IMG/VR virus record: IMGVR_UViG_3300042146_000083 | Span: 1 to 20,404 of that record | Length of the DNA: 20,404 nt | Reading direction: 5' to 3' (one strand) | Source of the DNA: a virus | Shown: positions 1-6,767 of the stretch, one piece after another | Layout: each line of letters opens with the position of its first letter | How positions within the stretch are numbered: position 1 is the stretch's first letter | Program-made: the position numbers and the translations under genes | The notes under the pieces: generated by a model | The model's input: only the letters and a program-made list of their open reading frames with translations | What the model was told of the DNA's origin: nothing | Databases searched by the model: none

Positions 1-49
1 AAGCATGGGGTGCTAGGGGTCGAGTGTTCGAATCACTCCGTCCCGACCA
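1..49 (+). tRNA. tRNA-Pro(GGG), 3' part (probable prophage attachment end)
   Basis: The 3' part of a tRNA gene runs in from the left edge. The anticodon loop ATGGGGT (5-11) gives anticodon GGG for proline. The T arm is GAGTG-TTCGAAT-CACTC, followed by the acceptor strand CGTCCCG, A and CCA (47-49). An integrase follows immediately, so this is most likely attL, where the phage-borne 3' end restores the tRNA. The anticodon stem pairs C4-G, G3-C and A2-T, but A1 faces A (base 42 of the tRNA). That mismatch would arise if host and phage halves differ at one stem pair. The 5' half of the tRNA lies outside the window. Confidence 0.85.
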
Positions 50-65
50 TATTTATCAGTAACTT

Positions 66-94
66 AGCCGAACTCTAGCCAGTTCGGCTTTTTT
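66..94 (+). terminator. Rho-independent terminator after tRNA-Pro
   Basis: An 8-bp perfect stem, AGCCGAAC / GTTCGGCT, with an 8-base loop is followed by a T run (89-94). It is oriented to end the tRNA transcript. It lies between the tRNA and the 3' end of the converging integrase gene; the integrase side has no T run. Confidence 0.85.
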
Positions 95-118
95 ACGCGT
101 AGGGACTTTTGCGGGGGG

Positions 119-1297
119 TCATCCCGTTTTCCTCCTCAGAATGGTCAATGCCGGCCCTCGGGAATCGGTGGTCGACGCTTTGTCTGCCGCTTCGATCAGT
201 TGTCCGAGCTCTGCAGTTGAATAGTGGCTCGTAATGCTGCCGTTCTTGTGCCCAAGCAATGCTTTGCGATCTTCCAGTGTCACGCCTGCTGCACGTAGCC
301 TTCTGCCAAAGGTGTGCTTCAGGTCGTGAACCCGGATCGAAATGAATCCAGGTAACGCCGGCCGGAGGTTCTTCTCCTGCCAAATCTTCCCGGCACGCAC
401 CCGGGCCTTCTTCCAAGCTGAATCATTCATCCTGTGCATTGCCGTGCCGTCATAAGGAAAAACCCATTCCTTGCTCTGGCCACGCTGCTTATCGATGACC
501 GATTTCGCAACGCTGTTCAGTACCACTAGGCGATCTTCGCCATTCTTTACGCCCGACGAAGCATTCCTGCCGCCAAAGCTGGCCGGTATCAGGAAAACGC
601 TGGTTTCAAGCTCGGGCACATAAATCTCCCAATCCCAGCGCAACTTGCAAACCTCCTGTTCCCGGCAGCCCGTGTTCACTTTGAATAAGGCCATCCGCTG
701 CAGGTGAGCCGGCAACTCAGCGAACAACACCGACTGCTCTTCCCACGAAAGTGGGTAGGGCTTCCTGCTGCTGATCTTCTCGTCGAGCATCCGGATCATC
801 GGTACCGACTCCAGCCACGGCCGTTTCTCCGCGTCGCGCCACTTCCTATGGCAAAGGTTCAGGATCCGGACGACTCGTTGCAGGGCAATATTCACTGTCC
901 GGTTCGAAACTCCAGGCTTGATCTTGCCTGTTGCGGTCTTGCTCGGCGCCTGACGATCCTTGATGAACTTGGCCAGAGTCCCGTCATCGATGTGCGTTAT
1001 CGGCAAATCACCGATGTACGGGTCGAGCTGCTCGATGTGTAGAGCAGACAATGCAATTGACGGCTGATCCTTGAATTCAACCAGGAAGCGGGTAGCGGCT
1101 TCACGCCAGGTTCGCACCTGGCGCACGCCATAGACCTTTTCCTGTCTGAGCTTTTCGAGCCGGTGAATCAGGTATTGCTCCGCTTCTTCCCTTTCGCTTG
1201 TTCCAGTGCTTTCCTGAAGTCGCTGACCTCTGACGACTTTGTCGATGTGCCAAATCCCGTTCCTCTCGTAGAGGCCGGACATTGTTTTTCGCGCCAT
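119..1297 (-). CDS. int: Tyrosine-type site-specific integrase
   Basis: A 392-aa phage integrase that would recombine attP with the tRNA-Pro attB site. The C-terminal catalytic domain shows R212 (GCREQE), the HDLKH box (H324, K327), H350 (LLGH) and the nucleophile Y359 (SHYS). The N-terminal part (about 1-60, then 80-160) fits the arm- and core-binding domains. The usual HxxR box has lysine at the R position, followed by GRRLR; I recall this HDLKHTF form in other Pseudomonas phage integrases, so it need not mean inactivity. The start ATG at 1297 has an AAGGAG ribosome site 7 bases upstream. The gene points at the tRNA and is last in the leftward operon. Its 5' end overlaps the upstream AlpA-like gene by 130 bp, so translation may be coupled or mutually limiting. 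Confidence 0.95.
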   Translation of the reverse strand: MARKTMSGLYERNGIWHIDKVVRGQRLQESTGTSEREEAEQYLIHRLEKLRQEKVYGVRQVRTWREAATRFLVEFKDQPSIALSALHIEQLDPYIGDLPITHIDDGTLAKFIKDRQAPSKTATGKIKPGVSNRTVNIALQRVVRILNLCHRKWRDAEKRPWLESVPMIRMLDEKISSRKPYPLSWEEQSVLFAELPAHLQRMALFKVNTGCREQEVCKLRWDWEIYVPELETSVFLIPASFGGRNASSGVKNGEDRLVVLNSVAKSVIDKQRGQSKEWVFPYDGTAMHRMNDSAWKKARVRAGKIWQEKNLRPALPGFISIRVHDLKHTFGRRLRAAGVTLEDRKALLGHKNGSITSHYSTAELGQLIEAADKASTTDSRGPALTILRRKTG

Positions 1298-1569
1298 TTA
1301 TTGACTCCTTGGCGCCCACTGCGGGGCGGATTGTTGTCCTCATTGCTGGCTTTTTCAATTGCCATCGACTCGATGTAGGCATCTGCCCACGCGTCCAGCT
1401 CAAGCCTGTCAAAGGCAACCCCCTGTTTTCCAATGGGGAATTCCCTGACGTGAGGGCGAACCGTGTTCTTGAATTCAGCGCGGCACATGCCGAGATATGC
1501 AGGGGCCTCTGTCGCCCGGATGAAGCGTGGAGGGGTCTCTACGACCGCCGCCGATTTTGTGTTGGCCAT
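1168..1569 (-). CDS. AlpA/excisionase-like DNA-binding protein
   Basis: A 133-aa protein. Residues about 15-70 look like a winged-helix AlpA/excisionase domain: a first helix with RATEAPAYLGM, then RPHVREFP and a GVAFDRLELDAW strand-helix. The position next to int fits a recombination directionality factor or a regulator of int. The chosen start is ATG 1569 with GAGGAA just upstream; an ATG eight codons earlier (1593) lacks such a site. Beyond residue ~80 the protein is polar and low in pattern (NEDNNPPRSGRQG), and its last ~43 codons lie over the int start in another frame. That tail may be non-conserved. The function is inferred from fold and place only. Confidence 0.7.
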   Translation of the reverse strand: MANTKSAAVVETPPRFIRATEAPAYLGMCRAEFKNTVRPHVREFPIGKQGVAFDRLELDAWADAYIESMAIEKASNEDNNPPRSGRQGVNKWREKQCPASTRGTGFGTSTKSSEVSDFRKALEQAKGKKRSNT

Positions 1570-1730
1570 AGGGATTCCTCGCCCGCCGTTCACCGGCAGG
1601 CTGGTAGGTGGATTGTGATAATCAGATGAAGGGAGTGAGGCGGGGTAAGCAGGTGAACTAAGGTTGATTGGTTCGCCTCGCCAGTTGCGTTACACAGCTC
1701 CCCTCCTGAAGTGACTGGTGAGGTGAACCC

Positions 1731-1787
1731 TTAACGGCGTGGCCCCTTGTAGCAGTACACGTAGGCAAACCAGGCGAGGGCGATCAT
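1731..1787 (-). CDS. 18-aa hydrophobic peptide (possible)
   Basis: This ORF starts with an ATGA overlap at the stop of the ASCH-like gene and encodes MIALAWFAYVYCYKGPRR: a short hydrophobic stretch followed by basic residues, like a tiny membrane peptide. Several other small genes in this prophage use the same ATGA coupling. There is no other support. The rest of 1570-1730 holds no gene I can see; it is where integrase arm sites or a promoter for the AlpA/int genes could lie. Confidence 0.35.
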   Translation of the reverse strand: MIALAWFAYVYCYKGPRR

Positions 1788-2509
1788 GGTGTCACCCGCT
1801 TGAACTCGACGACCCAGACCCAGGGGTTGGCGCTCCAGGACTCGTTGCCGTTGATGGAGGACCAGAGCAACTCGAACGACTTGCTCGGCTCAGCGCTGTA
1901 GGTTTCGATACCTTCAACGTGATACCACTCGCCAAGCTCTGCATGGTCAGGGTATGGGCGCACACCTTCAGCAAGGGCCTGCTCTTCGCTGATGTCCTGC
2001 AACCGCTCGACGCGCACGCCGGTGATCTCCAGTAGGATGCGGCTGGCCCAGCGGGGCATGTGGATGCTGGGCTTCCATGTAGGCTGCTCCTGCTCATAAG
2101 GAGTCAGGCCATCTGCCGCATAAACTAGGTCACCAGCCTCGCGGGCCTGGTCCAGATCCACCATGTCGGCGGGCTGCAGGTATGGGCCGCGCTGAACCTC
2201 GAAGTGATCGTAGTACCAGGTCTCGCGCACCCAAAGGCGCTCGCCGCGCCGTCCATACGGGCAAGGTGCAAACTCTTCTAACTCCTTGGCGCACGCAGCC
2301 TCGGTCGATCCAAATACGCAGAAGCCGTAGCGCGGATCACGCTGGCCGATTGCGCTCCAGCGCTGGCGCTCACCGGCGGGAACGGAGGTGTCCTCGGTAG
2401 GAATCTGTCCACCTTTCACCGGGCGCCGCGTAACCGTTTTCCGGCCTTCCAGGATGGCGCGCACCATTGGGGCCGAGAACAAGATCGGCCGTTCCTTTAT
2501 TTCAGGCAT
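1784..2509 (-). CDS. ASCH-like phage protein
   Basis: A 241-aa protein starting at ATG 2509 (AAAGGAA 6 bases upstream); a longer in-frame ORF to 2617 lacks a good site. The N-terminus RPILFSAPMVRAILEGRKT followed by VTRRP matches the ASCH-superfamily phage proteins, often labelled 'morphogenetic protein' in phage genomes, where the GRKTxTRR motif forms the nucleotide/RNA-binding cleft. The middle (about 100-160) has aromatic- and proline-rich segments with WVRETWYY and HMPRWASRI, also typical of the family. Biochemical function in phages is unknown; RNA binding or nucleoside handling is inference. It ends in an ATGA overlap with the 18-aa ORF. Confidence 0.75.
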   Translation of the reverse strand: MPEIKERPILFSAPMVRAILEGRKTVTRRPVKGGQIPTEDTSVPAGERQRWSAIGQRDPRYGFCVFGSTEAACAKELEEFAPCPYGRRGERLWVRETWYYDHFEVQRGPYLQPADMVDLDQAREAGDLVYAADGLTPYEQEQPTWKPSIHMPRWASRILLEITGVRVERLQDISEEQALAEGVRPYPDHAELGEWYHVEGIETYSAEPSKSFELLWSSINGNESWSANPWVWVVEFKRVTP

Positions 2510-2556
2510 GACTGTTCCTTTGCCGCTATAGCGGCTGACTTTGAAGGGGGAGGGAT

Positions 2557-2736
2557 TTACGGGTAGTTTTTGCTGATGCGCTTGGCGATGGCTTCGAGCT
2601 GCTCGGCCATGCCCCACATGTCGTTGTTGTCGCGGCGAGAGACGACCGGGGAGCGTTGGACGTTGCGATCGATCAGGATCTTCGCTGCCAGCAGGATCAG
2701 CCAGGCCTCGAACTTTCGGCGGATGAGGCGCTTCAT
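2557..2736 (-). CDS. Small 59-aa protein of unknown function
   Basis: It begins with an ATGA overlap at the stop of the upstream 143-aa gene, a strong sign of translational coupling. The protein starts MKRLIRRKFEAWLILLAAKI and continues with a polar helix (about 37-56) containing WGMAEQLEAIAKRI. It is basic at the N-terminus with a short hydrophobic helix (11-22), so it could be membrane-associated, though it is more likely a small soluble helical protein. No family recognised. Confidence 0.6.
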   Translation of the reverse strand: MKRLIRRKFEAWLILLAAKILIDRNVQRSPVVSRRDNNDMWGMAEQLEAIAKRISKNYP

Positions 2737-3164
2737 GCCGCCTCCGAAACTGGCTGACGAAACACAGGTAGGGCGCCGGCCTGCTCGCGTACAGCCTTCA
2801 TGCCCGCTTCGTCGTAACCCCAGATGTTGCTGTCGTTGAAACGCTCAGGTCCGAGATAGCCAGGGTGGATCGGTTCCCCGGTGCGGATGTAATCGCGAAA
2901 GGCTTCGACCACTGCGCGTAACGTGCCGCCATGACTGAAGCCGCGCCACCGACCGCCCCACACCGTTTTGTGGGTAAAGATGCGCTTGCCGGTGTAGTCG
3001 TCGATGAGCCAGACCTTGCCGCGCTGATCGACCTCCATGCTGGCGTAGCGGTTGCTGGCCTGACTGTAGAAGAAGCGGCGGCCGTGGTCGGCGATGACCC
3101 GGATCGCCTGATTCACCTGATCGGCGCGCTCGCGTTTCAAGGTAAGTTTGTTTTCTGTGGGCAT
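2733..3164 (-). CDS. Conserved phage protein, unknown function
   Basis: A 143-aa protein with charged N-terminal helices (KRERADQVNQAIRVIADHG), then a compact aromatic region (FFYSQASNRYASMEVD, WLIDDYTGKRIFTH, WGGRWRGFSHGGTLR), which resembles a small beta-rich domain, and a C-terminal YIRTGEPI-HPGYLG segment. I associate this arrangement with an uncharacterised protein in the int-proximal operon of Pseudomonas phages. The start ATG 3164 has a weak GAGATA site. Its first bases (ATGCCCACAGAAA) recur at the start of the stub at 5137. The divergent moron at 3201 begins 36 bp away. Confidence 0.65.
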   Translation of the reverse strand: MPTENKLTLKRERADQVNQAIRVIADHGRRFFYSQASNRYASMEVDQRGKVWLIDDYTGKRIFTHKTVWGGRWRGFSHGGTLRAVVEAFRDYIRTGEPIHPGYLGPERFNDSNIWGYDEAGMKAVREQAGALPVFRQPVSEAA

Positions 3165-3200
3165 GGGGATATCTCGTAGGTATAGTTCGGCGAAAAATGG

Positions 3201-3890
3201 ATGAGTAATTTTATGAAAATAGACAGAGTCGTTTTTGGCGGTTGCGTTGGTCTATTTGCTGCCGGTGGAGTTTTCTTCCAGATTTTTGATAAAGCATTGG
3301 ATGGTCAGTTTCTTACCCTAATGCTGAGCTTTGTTTCAGCTGTTGGAACTGTGGGCGCTGTTGCTGTCGCGATGCTGCTATCTCACAAAACAGAAAATCG
3401 ACTGATTAAATCTGATTTGGTGATCGCAGAGTTGGAGGCCGCCCGCGTCTCACCGCTCCTTGAATCTCTAGTTAGAGAAACCCACTCGGCTCAGACCACG
3501 TTCCTGTTTAAAGACGATCATGAAGTAACGGTGGATTTGTTAGAGAAGTTAAGTTTTCTTGGTCGGCTGGCTAGCGGTATCGCGCATGAGAGTCTCGTGC
3601 GAATGGCTTGCTTGGAGCAGAACTGTGCTCACCGAATAGCGAGAGCTCTGAGCTGTATTGAAAGTATCGTTGTTTTGGTGGACAGAATAAAAGCAGTCGG
3701 ATGGGACAATGTTCCGATGATGCAGAAAGTATTCTGGCATGGGCAGATTTACACCTCGATCGACGAGGCTCGAGACTTGTTGATGGTTGCCAGCCGCATT
3801 TGCCATCAGGCTTCAAACAGAGGTGCTCCAATGCCAACGGGCGAAGAAAAGTATGGTAACGAGGAGCAGGTCGATAGTTTAGTGGAATGA
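3201..3890 (+). CDS. Moron 1: two-TM membrane protein, unknown
   Basis: A 229-aa protein encoded against the direction of the surrounding operon, in visibly AT-richer DNA. Two hydrophobic helices lie at about 9-29 and 37-60, followed by a helical cytoplasmic domain of about 165 residues without cysteine or histidine clusters that would suggest an enzyme. This 2-TM plus helical-tail plan is common among phage-exclusion and abortive-infection membrane proteins, but I see no family-defining motif. The start could also be ATG 3213; both have weak ribosome sites. It is divergent from the 3164 gene, and its 3' end supplies the last codons of the leftward stub 3879-3977. It probably has its own promoter in the 36-bp gap or within the flanking 5' end. 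A superinfection-exclusion role is inference. Confidence 0.75.
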   Translation: MSNFMKIDRVVFGGCVGLFAAGGVFFQIFDKALDGQFLTLMLSFVSAVGTVGAVAVAMLLSHKTENRLIKSDLVIAELEAARVSPLLESLVRETHSAQTTFLFKDDHEVTVDLLEKLSFLGRLASGIAHESLVRMACLEQNCAHRIARALSCIESIVVLVDRIKAVGWDNVPMMQKVFWHGQIYTSIDEARDLLMVASRICHQASNRGAPMPTGEEKYGNEEQVDSLVE

Positions 3891-3977
3891 CTTATTGAGT
3901 TCCGATTCTACGGGCACGAACCGGCCCTTCAACTCGGCAGACGCGGGTAGGTCAGGCAGCGGCTTGTAGCGCTTCAA
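3879..3977 (-). CDS. 32-aa ORF overlapping the methyltransferase end, likely truncated by moron 1
   Basis: A TTG codon at 3977 with AGAGGA four bases upstream opens a frame (MKRYKPLPDLPASAELKG, then RFVPVESELNK) that overlaps the last 26 bases of the methyltransferase gene. The sequence looks like a genuine small phage protein start. Its final codons (SFH and stop) are the reverse complement of moron 1's last codons, so the original 3' end seems to have been replaced when moron 1 came in. It may still be translated as a short peptide. Confidence 0.45.
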   Translation of the reverse strand: MKRYKPLPDLPASAELKGRFVPVESELNKSFH

Positions 3978-4875
3978 TTATCCTCTGACCTGCAAGTGGC
4001 GGTACCGCATTGCCTGCCATGTGCATGGTCAGCCGATGATTGTCCGGGCGCTTGGTGTCGGCGGGGAACGACATGGCGGCAAGCGCCTCGTTCGCCGAGA
4101 GCATTCGCATCTCATCGCCACGCACCAGGGCCCACCGGTCAAGCGTGGTGATGGTTCCGATCGGCCGGTTGATATCCCGCCCAGTCAGCCCTGAGCCTTT
4201 TCCGTAGTAGGGCATGATGAATCGTTCACCGAAGCGTTCTCGCCTGTTGCGCACGCGGTCAAGGGTGGCTTGGGCTCTGCCCGGTTTCTCTATTGGTGAC
4301 CAGCGGCCGGCGTCGAAGTCGAGGAAGCTGTCGGCCGGCACATGCTGGCGTCGGTGAAGCTGCAGCATTAGTGGCGCCTTGCTCCGAGTGCAGACCAGAA
4401 ACAGGCGCACGCGGTGCTGGGGCACGCCGAGATCAGCACAATCGACGACATGAGGTGCGATCATGTAGCCCAGCGCGGCCATCGCCTGTGACCAGGCGGG
4501 GTATAAAGCCCAGTCCGTGAACTCTTCGACATTCTCGACCAGCACCACCTCCGGCCGGTGGAACTCGGCGGCCGACACAACTGCCCAGGCTGTCGACCGG
4601 GATGAATCGTGCTGGGCATTACCGGACTTTTTGCCGCGTGCCTTCGAATGACCCTGGCAGCACGGCGAAGCCAGCATGATGTCGTGGGCCGGGACCTTCG
4701 ACCAATCCGCCTGGTGAAGGTCCTGGCAGATGTGGATGGCTTCCGGGTGATTGGCGCTGTGCCACTCAACCGCAACTGGCCAGTGATTAGCGGCCCAAAG
4801 AACGTCGATACCGGCATTGCGGGCACCGGTGGACCATCCGCCAAGACCGGCGAATAAATCGATTGCTGTAGGCAT
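3952..4875 (-). CDS. DNA (cytosine-5-)-methyltransferase, orphan
   Basis: A 307-aa C5-cytosine methyltransferase that transfers methyl from SAM to a cytosine in a target I cannot predict. Visible motifs: I, DLFAGLGGWSTG (6-17); IV, SPCCQGHS (70-77) with the nucleophile at C73; VI, ENV (114-116); VIII, QHRVR (153-157); X, GNAVPP (288-293). The target-recognition part lies between VIII and X (about 165-285). All key motifs are present, so it is probably active. No restriction endonuclease is adjacent, so it is an orphan enzyme of the kind phages use to hide from host restriction. ATG 4875 is chosen because AGGA precedes it and motif I then sits at the usual place; an ATG 23 codons upstream is unlikely. 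The base composition is GC-rich like the phage core, unlike the flanking morons. Confidence 0.93.
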   Translation of the reverse strand: MPTAIDLFAGLGGWSTGARNAGIDVLWAANHWPVAVEWHSANHPEAIHICQDLHQADWSKVPAHDIMLASPCCQGHSKARGKKSGNAQHDSSRSTAWAVVSAAEFHRPEVVLVENVEEFTDWALYPAWSQAMAALGYMIAPHVVDCADLGVPQHRVRLFLVCTRSKAPLMLQLHRRQHVPADSFLDFDAGRWSPIEKPGRAQATLDRVRNRRERFGERFIMPYYGKGSGLTGRDINRPIGTITTLDRWALVRGDEMRMLSANEALAAMSFPADTKRPDNHRLTMHMAGNAVPPLAGQRIIEALQAAA

Positions 4876-4920
4876 GGGGCATCCTATGCCGGGCCATGCC
4901 CGGTCGGTGGAAATTGAATA

Positions 4921-5103
4921 GTGGCGACAAACAGTCGAATTCAATTAATTGCGAAGGTGTTTGCGAGCTGGTGTGCCGATCCGCATCCTTTGTTTATCAA
5001 CAAGCTGGAGCGATACCGCATGAAGCGACTAACTGAGTGGGTAAACCTGTTCGCAGCAGTAATCCGCCTGGTTGATGTGATCAGGCGTACTGGATGGTTT
5101 TGA
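4921..5103 (+). CDS. Possible 60-aa small protein
   Basis: A rightward frame with a GTG start (GGTGGA about 10 bases upstream) in a stretch lacking a leftward gene. An internal ATG at 5020, with GGAG before it, would give a 27-aa amphipathic, tryptophan-containing peptide beginning MKRLTEWVNLFAAVIRLVDV. It may be a small membrane-active peptide or chance. It overlaps the leftward stub 5081-5137 by 23 bp, and at most one is likely to matter. Apart from this frame, 4876-5080 shows nothing else. Confidence 0.3.
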   Translation: MATNSRIQLIAKVFASWCADPHPLFINKLERYRMKRLTEWVNLFAAVIRLVDVIRRTGWF

Positions 5104-5137
5104 ACGGCCGATTCAGGAGATAGGTTTCTGTGGGCAT
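5081..5137 (-). pseudogene. 18-aa stub sharing its 5' end with the 3164 gene
   Basis: A GTGAGG site precedes ATG 5137, which opens MPTETYLLNRPFKTIQYA and then stops. The start region (CCCATGCCCACAGAAA) is identical to that of the 143-aa gene at 3164 and close to that of the methyltransferase at 4875, after which similarity ends. It looks like the leftover 5' end of an operon gene whose body was lost or exchanged when accessory DNA was inserted. It could instead be a short leader peptide. Confidence 0.4.
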
Positions 5138-5193
5138 GGGATGCCTCACCTGGTGGCTTCGTGCGATCATTTAGGAAAAGTGACGGGGGTTAC

Positions 5194-5883
5194 ATGGATT
5201 CTAAAAGGAGCAAGCTTTCAACTGCGTTGACGAGCTTTTGGTTTTTTTCAAGCGTTTCTATTCTTATATCGTTAGCGATAGCTATATGGGTTTATCGTTT
5301 GAAGTTTGGAGGCGTTTTATCAAATAACTCAGCGGACTGGTCTAATTTTGGTAGTTACATGGGCGGCATATTTGGCCCGCTGGTTTCCTTCGTAACGCTC
5401 CTTGCGGTTTTGAAAACTGTTTATCTGCAAAGAGAACTATTGGACACTCAATCGAAAGAATTTGATCGCATGAATCAACTCCAGCAGCAGACGTTCGACG
5501 CCTCACTTAATCAGATGACCAGCGCCGCATCAGATGCTAGAAAACTTCAGGTGAGTGCCTCACAGGACACTGCTATAAAAGTCATTGATCAACATTTATC
5601 GATTTTCGATAGGAGTCTCACAAGGCAGAATGAAATTCTGTATAAGCTGATGGATACTCATAATTCAGATTTGTCAGATGAAGGTCGCATTGCTCGGAAG
5701 GATATATTCGATAATGCTATTAGGCGTAAAAATAAGGCTTCTTCGACTATTGATAGGCTGGCTGAGTTGTCAACAGCGATGGCAGTGACAGATTACCGAA
5801 CTTCCGATCAAGTGCGAAAAGAATTATTGTCAGGGTTGGATAAAATAAAGAATGACATTGATGAAAAATATGGTGGTGAGTAG
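5194..5883 (+). CDS. Moron 2: two-TM coiled-coil protein, putative phage abortive-infection (putAbiC-like)
   Basis: A 229-aa protein from ATG 5194 (GGGGG just upstream; a GTG at 5161 would add 11 residues). TM1 lies at about 14-34 and TM2 at about 56-76. Between and through TM2 runs DWSNFGSYMGGIFGPLVSFV, followed by LLAVLKTVYLQRELLDTQ. This closely follows the pattern W.FG.y.GG.l.P.lSf....all.t...Q.eel that I recall for the Pfam 'putative phage abortive infection protein' group. Residues about 78-160 form a coiled coil rich in Q, S and D, with a helical tail after it. The DNA is strongly AT-rich relative to its neighbours, indicating recent transfer. It is rightward within a leftward operon. 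A defence role at the inner membrane is inferred from family and context, not shown. Confidence 0.75.
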   Translation: MDSKRSKLSTALTSFWFFSSVSILISLAIAIWVYRLKFGGVLSNNSADWSNFGSYMGGIFGPLVSFVTLLAVLKTVYLQRELLDTQSKEFDRMNQLQQQTFDASLNQMTSAASDARKLQVSASQDTAIKVIDQHLSIFDRSLTRQNEILYKLMDTHNSDLSDEGRIARKDIFDNAIRRKNKASSTIDRLAELSTAMAVTDYRTSDQVRKELLSGLDKIKNDIDEKYGGE

Positions 5884-5919
5884 CTCAAAATTTAAGACAT
5901 CGCATCGAATCAAGGTGGA

Positions 5920-5985
5920 TCAGAGCGCCATTTCGACTTCGTCGTTTGGGCATGTGGCCGCCAACGTGTGCCGGTAAATATTCAT
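5920..5985 (-). pseudogene. 21-aa 5' remnant of a leftward phage gene
   Basis: A strong GAGGA site precedes ATG 5985, which reads MNIYRHTLAATCPNDEVEMA and one leucine, then TGA. The opening resembles the N-terminus of a ~75-85 aa uncharacterised Pseudomonas phage protein (MNxYRHxF...CPN...), so only the first quarter seems to survive. It sits between moron 2 and moron 3, and the break falls 37 bp from moron 2's stop. Insertion of morons is the likely cause. Confidence 0.5.
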
Positions 5986-6065
5986 GGAGGATCCTCGCTG
6001 GCTGGCGTGATTCGTTGAAGTGGGGTATTACAGATGCCCGGCATGGAGCCGAGATGGAGCAGTGA

Positions 6066-6767
6066 ATGAGAAAAGAAGTTGATCTGAGTGGTCTCGATCC
6101 AGATTTGGAGCCTGACAGTGAAAAGCTTCACCGTTTGGCCCGTATTGGGGTAGGTGCAATCCCAGTTGTTGGCGGCCCTCTGGTGGAGATTTTTAATTCA
6201 GTTCTTGAATCACCGCTGAGCAAGCGGCGAACTGAAACAATGATTCAACTTGGCGAGGTCATCAACGAACTGCTTGAGCAGGGCGTGGTGACTGAAGCAG
6301 GGTTGCAAGACAACGATGCCTTTATCAGCACAGTTGCCGAAGTGTGTGCCATATCGCTTCGGAATCATGAGGCTGAGAAACTTGAGGCGTTGCGCAACGC
6401 GGTAAAAAACTCCGCTCTCCCGAGTTGCCCATCAGATGACTATCGCCAAATGTTTCTGAACTTTGTCGATGTCTGCACCGTGACTCACATTCGCTTGCTT
6501 CACCTGTTTCTTGATCCTGAATCGTGGATAGCCCGGGACGGGAGGCAGTTTCCATCCTCTTGGAGTATGGGGGGGATTGATCAGGTCATTGAGTTCGCAT
6601 TACCTGAACTTAAAGGGCAGGATGCGATTTACAAAATTATCTGGAAAGATCTTTACCAGCGTGGGTTGATAAATACGGATAGTCTAGGAACCACTATGAG
6701 TGCCCATGGAATGAAGTCGAGTAGGACTACGCCAATGGGTTCCGCTCTTATAAAATTTCTGAGTTAA
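6066..6767 (+). CDS. Moron 3: unknown protein with glycine-rich hydrophobic segment
   Basis: A 233-aa protein whose ATG 6066 has GGAG seven bases upstream. An acidic N-terminus (1-20) is followed by a single hydrophobic glycine/proline segment, GVGAIPVVGGPLVEIF (28-43), long enough to insert in or lie on a membrane. A helical body (about 50-150) comes next, then a C-terminal part (about 185-233: IIWKDLYQRGLI and later MGSALIKFLS) that looks like a small winged-helix or 'GLI...T..G..L..FL' domain, as seen at the end of several defence-associated unknowns. I do not recognise the family. It is rightward and somewhat AT-rich. Its 3' end overlaps the end of the converging 125-aa gene by 20 bp and supplies that gene's stop. 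A host-protection role is inferred only from its moron position. Confidence 0.75.
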   Translation: MRKEVDLSGLDPDLEPDSEKLHRLARIGVGAIPVVGGPLVEIFNSVLESPLSKRRTETMIQLGEVINELLEQGVVTEAGLQDNDAFISTVAEVCAISLRNHEAEKLEALRNAVKNSALPSCPSDDYRQMFLNFVDVCTVTHIRLLHLFLDPESWIARDGRQFPSSWSMGGIDQVIEFALPELKGQDAIYKIIWKDLYQRGLINTDSLGTTMSAHGMKSSRTTPMGSALIKFLS

